Below are positions 62,219-64,000 of a stretch of 64,000 bases of DNA, one piece after another (the stretch's first letter is position 1; the number at the start of each line of letters is the position of its first letter). Made by a program: the position numbers and the translations under genes. This DNA comes from Pseudomonas aestuarii (GTDB lineage: Bacteria > Pseudomonadota > Gammaproteobacteria > Pseudomonadales > Pseudomonadaceae): the NCBI RefSeq assembly GCF_027988105.1, contig NZ_JAQJZJ010000010.1:62001-126000 (forward strand), written 5' to 3'. The notes under the pieces were generated by a model that worked only from the letters and a program-made list of their open reading frames with translations, searched no databases and was not told the origin of the DNA.

Positions 62219-63784
62219 CTATCGATTGAACCGTTCAACCAGCGAGTGCAAGCCACGTGATGCACGCTCCAGTTCGCCGCCACGCAGCACTGCCGCATTG
62301 GCACTTTTGGCCGTTCCCTCAACTGTTCCTGCCACATTATTGATCTGCCTGGCGATATCCTCAGCCACATGGCTTTGCTCTTCGGAGGCGGCGGCCATTT
62401 GCTCACTCATGCCGCTGATCCGCTCAACCGCTTGACGAATACCTTGCAGCGCAAGCTGAGTCTCGACCACTTGCTGGACGCCGTGATCTGCTTCACTAAT
62501 ACCCAGCCTGGCAATACCCACCGCCTCATCAGCCCCCCGCTTGAGGGTTTCAATGATGCCTTGAATCTGTTGAGTGGATTCGCGCGTCTTGCTCGCTAAG
62601 GCGCGGACCTCATCGGCCACTACAGCAAAACCACGCCCCTGCTCACCCGCGCGTGCGGCCTCAATGGCGGCGTTTAGCGCCAAAAGATTGGTCTGCTCTG
62701 CAATGGACTGGATGATCCCAGCCGCACTCATGATTTGCTGGGTTTCGCCGGCCAGCTTATCGACCGCGCTACTGATATTACTTACCGTGCTGGCTAACAC
62801 TTGAATCGCCTCACGGGACGCTTGCGCCACCTTGTCACCCTGCTGCGCCAGCTCATTTGCAGTGCGTGCCTCGGTGGCGGTCAATTGCACATGCCCCGCC
62901 ACTTCGGCGATTGAAGCCGCCATCTCGGTCATGGCAGTCGCGGTCATGTCCGTTTCTGCACGCTGCTCCAGCAAGGCGTGCTCGGTGCGAGCGGAGAGTG
63001 CGGATGAGTCGGAGGCAGCTACAGCCACTTGGCCAGCCAAATCACTCAAACGCGTCAGAGCTGTCTTGAGACGCGCCTCCTCACTGATCAAAACCATTTC
63101 CAATTGTGCCGAGGTACCCCTTGCATCGCTGTAAGCAAGGGCACTAATCGGGTCGGCAAACGCATGGGATGCACTTTTAAGAATATTATTCGCATGGCTA
63201 TCTTGGCGCGCATGCGACCACAGCCCAACGGCAATAAACAGCCCAACTGTTATTACTTGGGATGCCGTATCGGATAATAAAGCAGCTGCACCAAGCGCCA
63301 CCCCGGCCGCCAGCACTATCGGCGCCAAACTTCCCAACACAGCGAAGTACTTACGCGCCATTGGTGCCGCTTGTTTTCCTGCCTTGATACGCCCATAAAG
63401 CGCTGTCGCGCGCTCCACCTGCTCGCGACTGGGCTTGACCCTGACCGACTCATAACCAACCAGGCGACCACCGTCCAGAATCGGCGTGACATAGGCACTG
63501 ACCCAGTAATAATCGCCATTTTTGCAGCGATTCTTCACCACCCCCATCCAGCTCTTACCCGCCTTCAGGTAGCCCCACATCACCCCGAATACTGCGGCCG
63601 GCATATCGGGATGGCGAACCAGATTGTGCGGACTGCCGATCAACTCAGCCTGGGAAAAACCGCTTATCTTTGTGAACTCGTCGTTGCAATAAGTTATGTT
63701 TCCACTTGCATCGGTGGTGGAAATCAAACGCTGTTCGGCGGGAAATGTTCGTTCTACGGTGGTGATATTCCGATTCATGCGCAT
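62219..63784 (-). CDS. Aer-like methyl-accepting chemotaxis protein
   Basis: A 521-residue receptor. A PAS domain (TTDASGNITYCNDEFTKISGF, NLVRHPDMPAAVFG, KNRCKNGDYYWV) is followed by two close transmembrane helices (residues 148-195) and a chemoreceptor signalling domain with the hairpin tip EQTNLLALNAAIEAARAGEQG written here in shortened form. No periplasmic ligand domain, as in Aer redox/energy taxis receptors. Adjacent upstream DNA is AT-rich. Second start ATG (MNRNITT) is possible two codons in. Confidence 0.92.
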   Translation of the reverse strand: MRMNRNITTVERTFPAEQRLISTTDASGNITYCNDEFTKISGFSQAELIGSPHNLVRHPDMPAAVFGVMWGYLKAGKSWMGVVKNRCKNGDYYWVSAYVTPILDGGRLVGYESVRVKPSREQVERATALYGRIKAGKQAAPMARKYFAVLGSLAPIVLAAGVALGAAALLSDTASQVITVGLFIAVGLWSHARQDSHANNILKSASHAFADPISALAYSDARGTSAQLEMVLISEEARLKTALTRLSDLAGQVAVAASDSSALSARTEHALLEQRAETDMTATAMTEMAASIAEVAGHVQLTATEARTANELAQQGDKVAQASREAIQVLASTVSNISSAVDKLAGETQQIMSAAGIIQSIAEQTNLLALNAAIEAARAGEQGRGFAVVADEVRALASKTRESTQQIQGIIETLKRGADEAVGIARLGISEADHGVQQVVETQLALQGIRQAVERISGMSEQMAAASEEQSHVAEDIARQINNVAGTVEGTAKSANAAVLRGGELERASRGLHSLVERFNR

Positions 63785-64000
63785 GCTGAACCTCCCTGTC
63801 TGTAAACCAATTACACAATGTTACATGACGGATTATTTCATTCGTTAGTTAATCTTGATCAACCATGACCACTGGGCCAGCACCACATACTACTTTTCTC
63901 CAGAACAAGAATACCTAATTACGACCAATAGCTTCTAAATACCGACCAATCCGACGCACACAAGAGCAACTGCGACGCTATGCAAGGACTTATTAGACCT
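63785..64000. other. AT-rich upstream region of the chemoreceptor gene
   Basis: No gene to the end of the window. AT-rich tract with several candidate -10 boxes; it probably holds the chemoreceptor promoter. Nothing else recognised. Confidence 0.4.

Overview
ORGANISM. This is GC-rich chromosomal DNA of a gammaproteobacterium, almost certainly genus Pseudomonas. Supporting signs are the Pseudomonas-type vitamin B12 (cob) operon, EarP paired with an EF-P carrying Arg32, a GHSQG lipase with its LifO foldase, the cysI-DUF934 pair, the rnd-ycgL-ycgN block, and REP/MITE-like intergenic repeats. I do not assign a species. I saw no tRNA, rRNA, CRISPR array, transposase or prophage block. LAYOUT. 0.1-13.3 kb holds ordinary core genes: oligopeptidase B, a cyclic-nucleotide-binding protein, a YajD-type HNH protein, a SpoU/TrmH methyltransferase, a secreted gluzincin-like peptidase, the rnd-ycgL-hydroxyacid dehydrogenase-ycgN block, a six-bladed propeller lactonase-like protein, a ZIP transporter and a sulfurtransferase. 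13.7-23.6 kb carries a lone phage-like protein, a FadL porin, a LuxR-type response regulator facing a hybrid histidine kinase, the lipase lipA with foldase lifO, a glutathione peroxidase, an MFS carrier coupled to a 41-residue membrane peptide, and a periplasmic binding protein. 23.7-36.3 kb (minus strand) is a riboswitch-led B12 uptake and late-synthesis operon: btuB-btuM-cobO-cobB-bluB-btuF-like-cbiB-cobD-cobQ-cobU-cobT-cobC-cobS. Most junctions are 4-base ATGA overlaps. 36.6-49.4 kb holds housekeeping and accessory genes: a GFA protein, an O-methyltransferase, two NlpC/P60 lipoproteins, a sirtuin, a Tag-like protein, ttcA, a J-domain protein, a Yip1 protein, sprT, an acyltransferase remnant coupled to a lipoate-ligase-like gene, efp and earP, and cysI. 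50.0-58.4 kb is a PQQ/alcohol-oxidation island: aldehyde dehydrogenase; then pqqA-pqqD-pqqE, a 31-residue membrane peptide, a four-helix membrane protein, a SerC paralog and a PyrD paralog; then a convergent PQQ alcohol dehydrogenase with a lanthanide-type Asp-X-Asp metal site. 58.7-64.0 kb holds an FKBP pseudogene, a GGDEF-EAL protein, a candidate small RNA and an Aer-like chemoreceptor. MOST INTERESTING. The 52.3-56.4 kb operon has the PQQ precursor, chaperone and radical-SAM enzyme but no pqqB, pqqC or protease gene. In their place are tightly packed, divergent aminotransferase and DHODH-fold flavoprotein paralogs and two membrane proteins, beside a predicted lanthanide-dependent dehydrogenase. 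It could be a duplicated PQQ-supply module or a route to a different PqqA-derived product. The sequence alone cannot decide.
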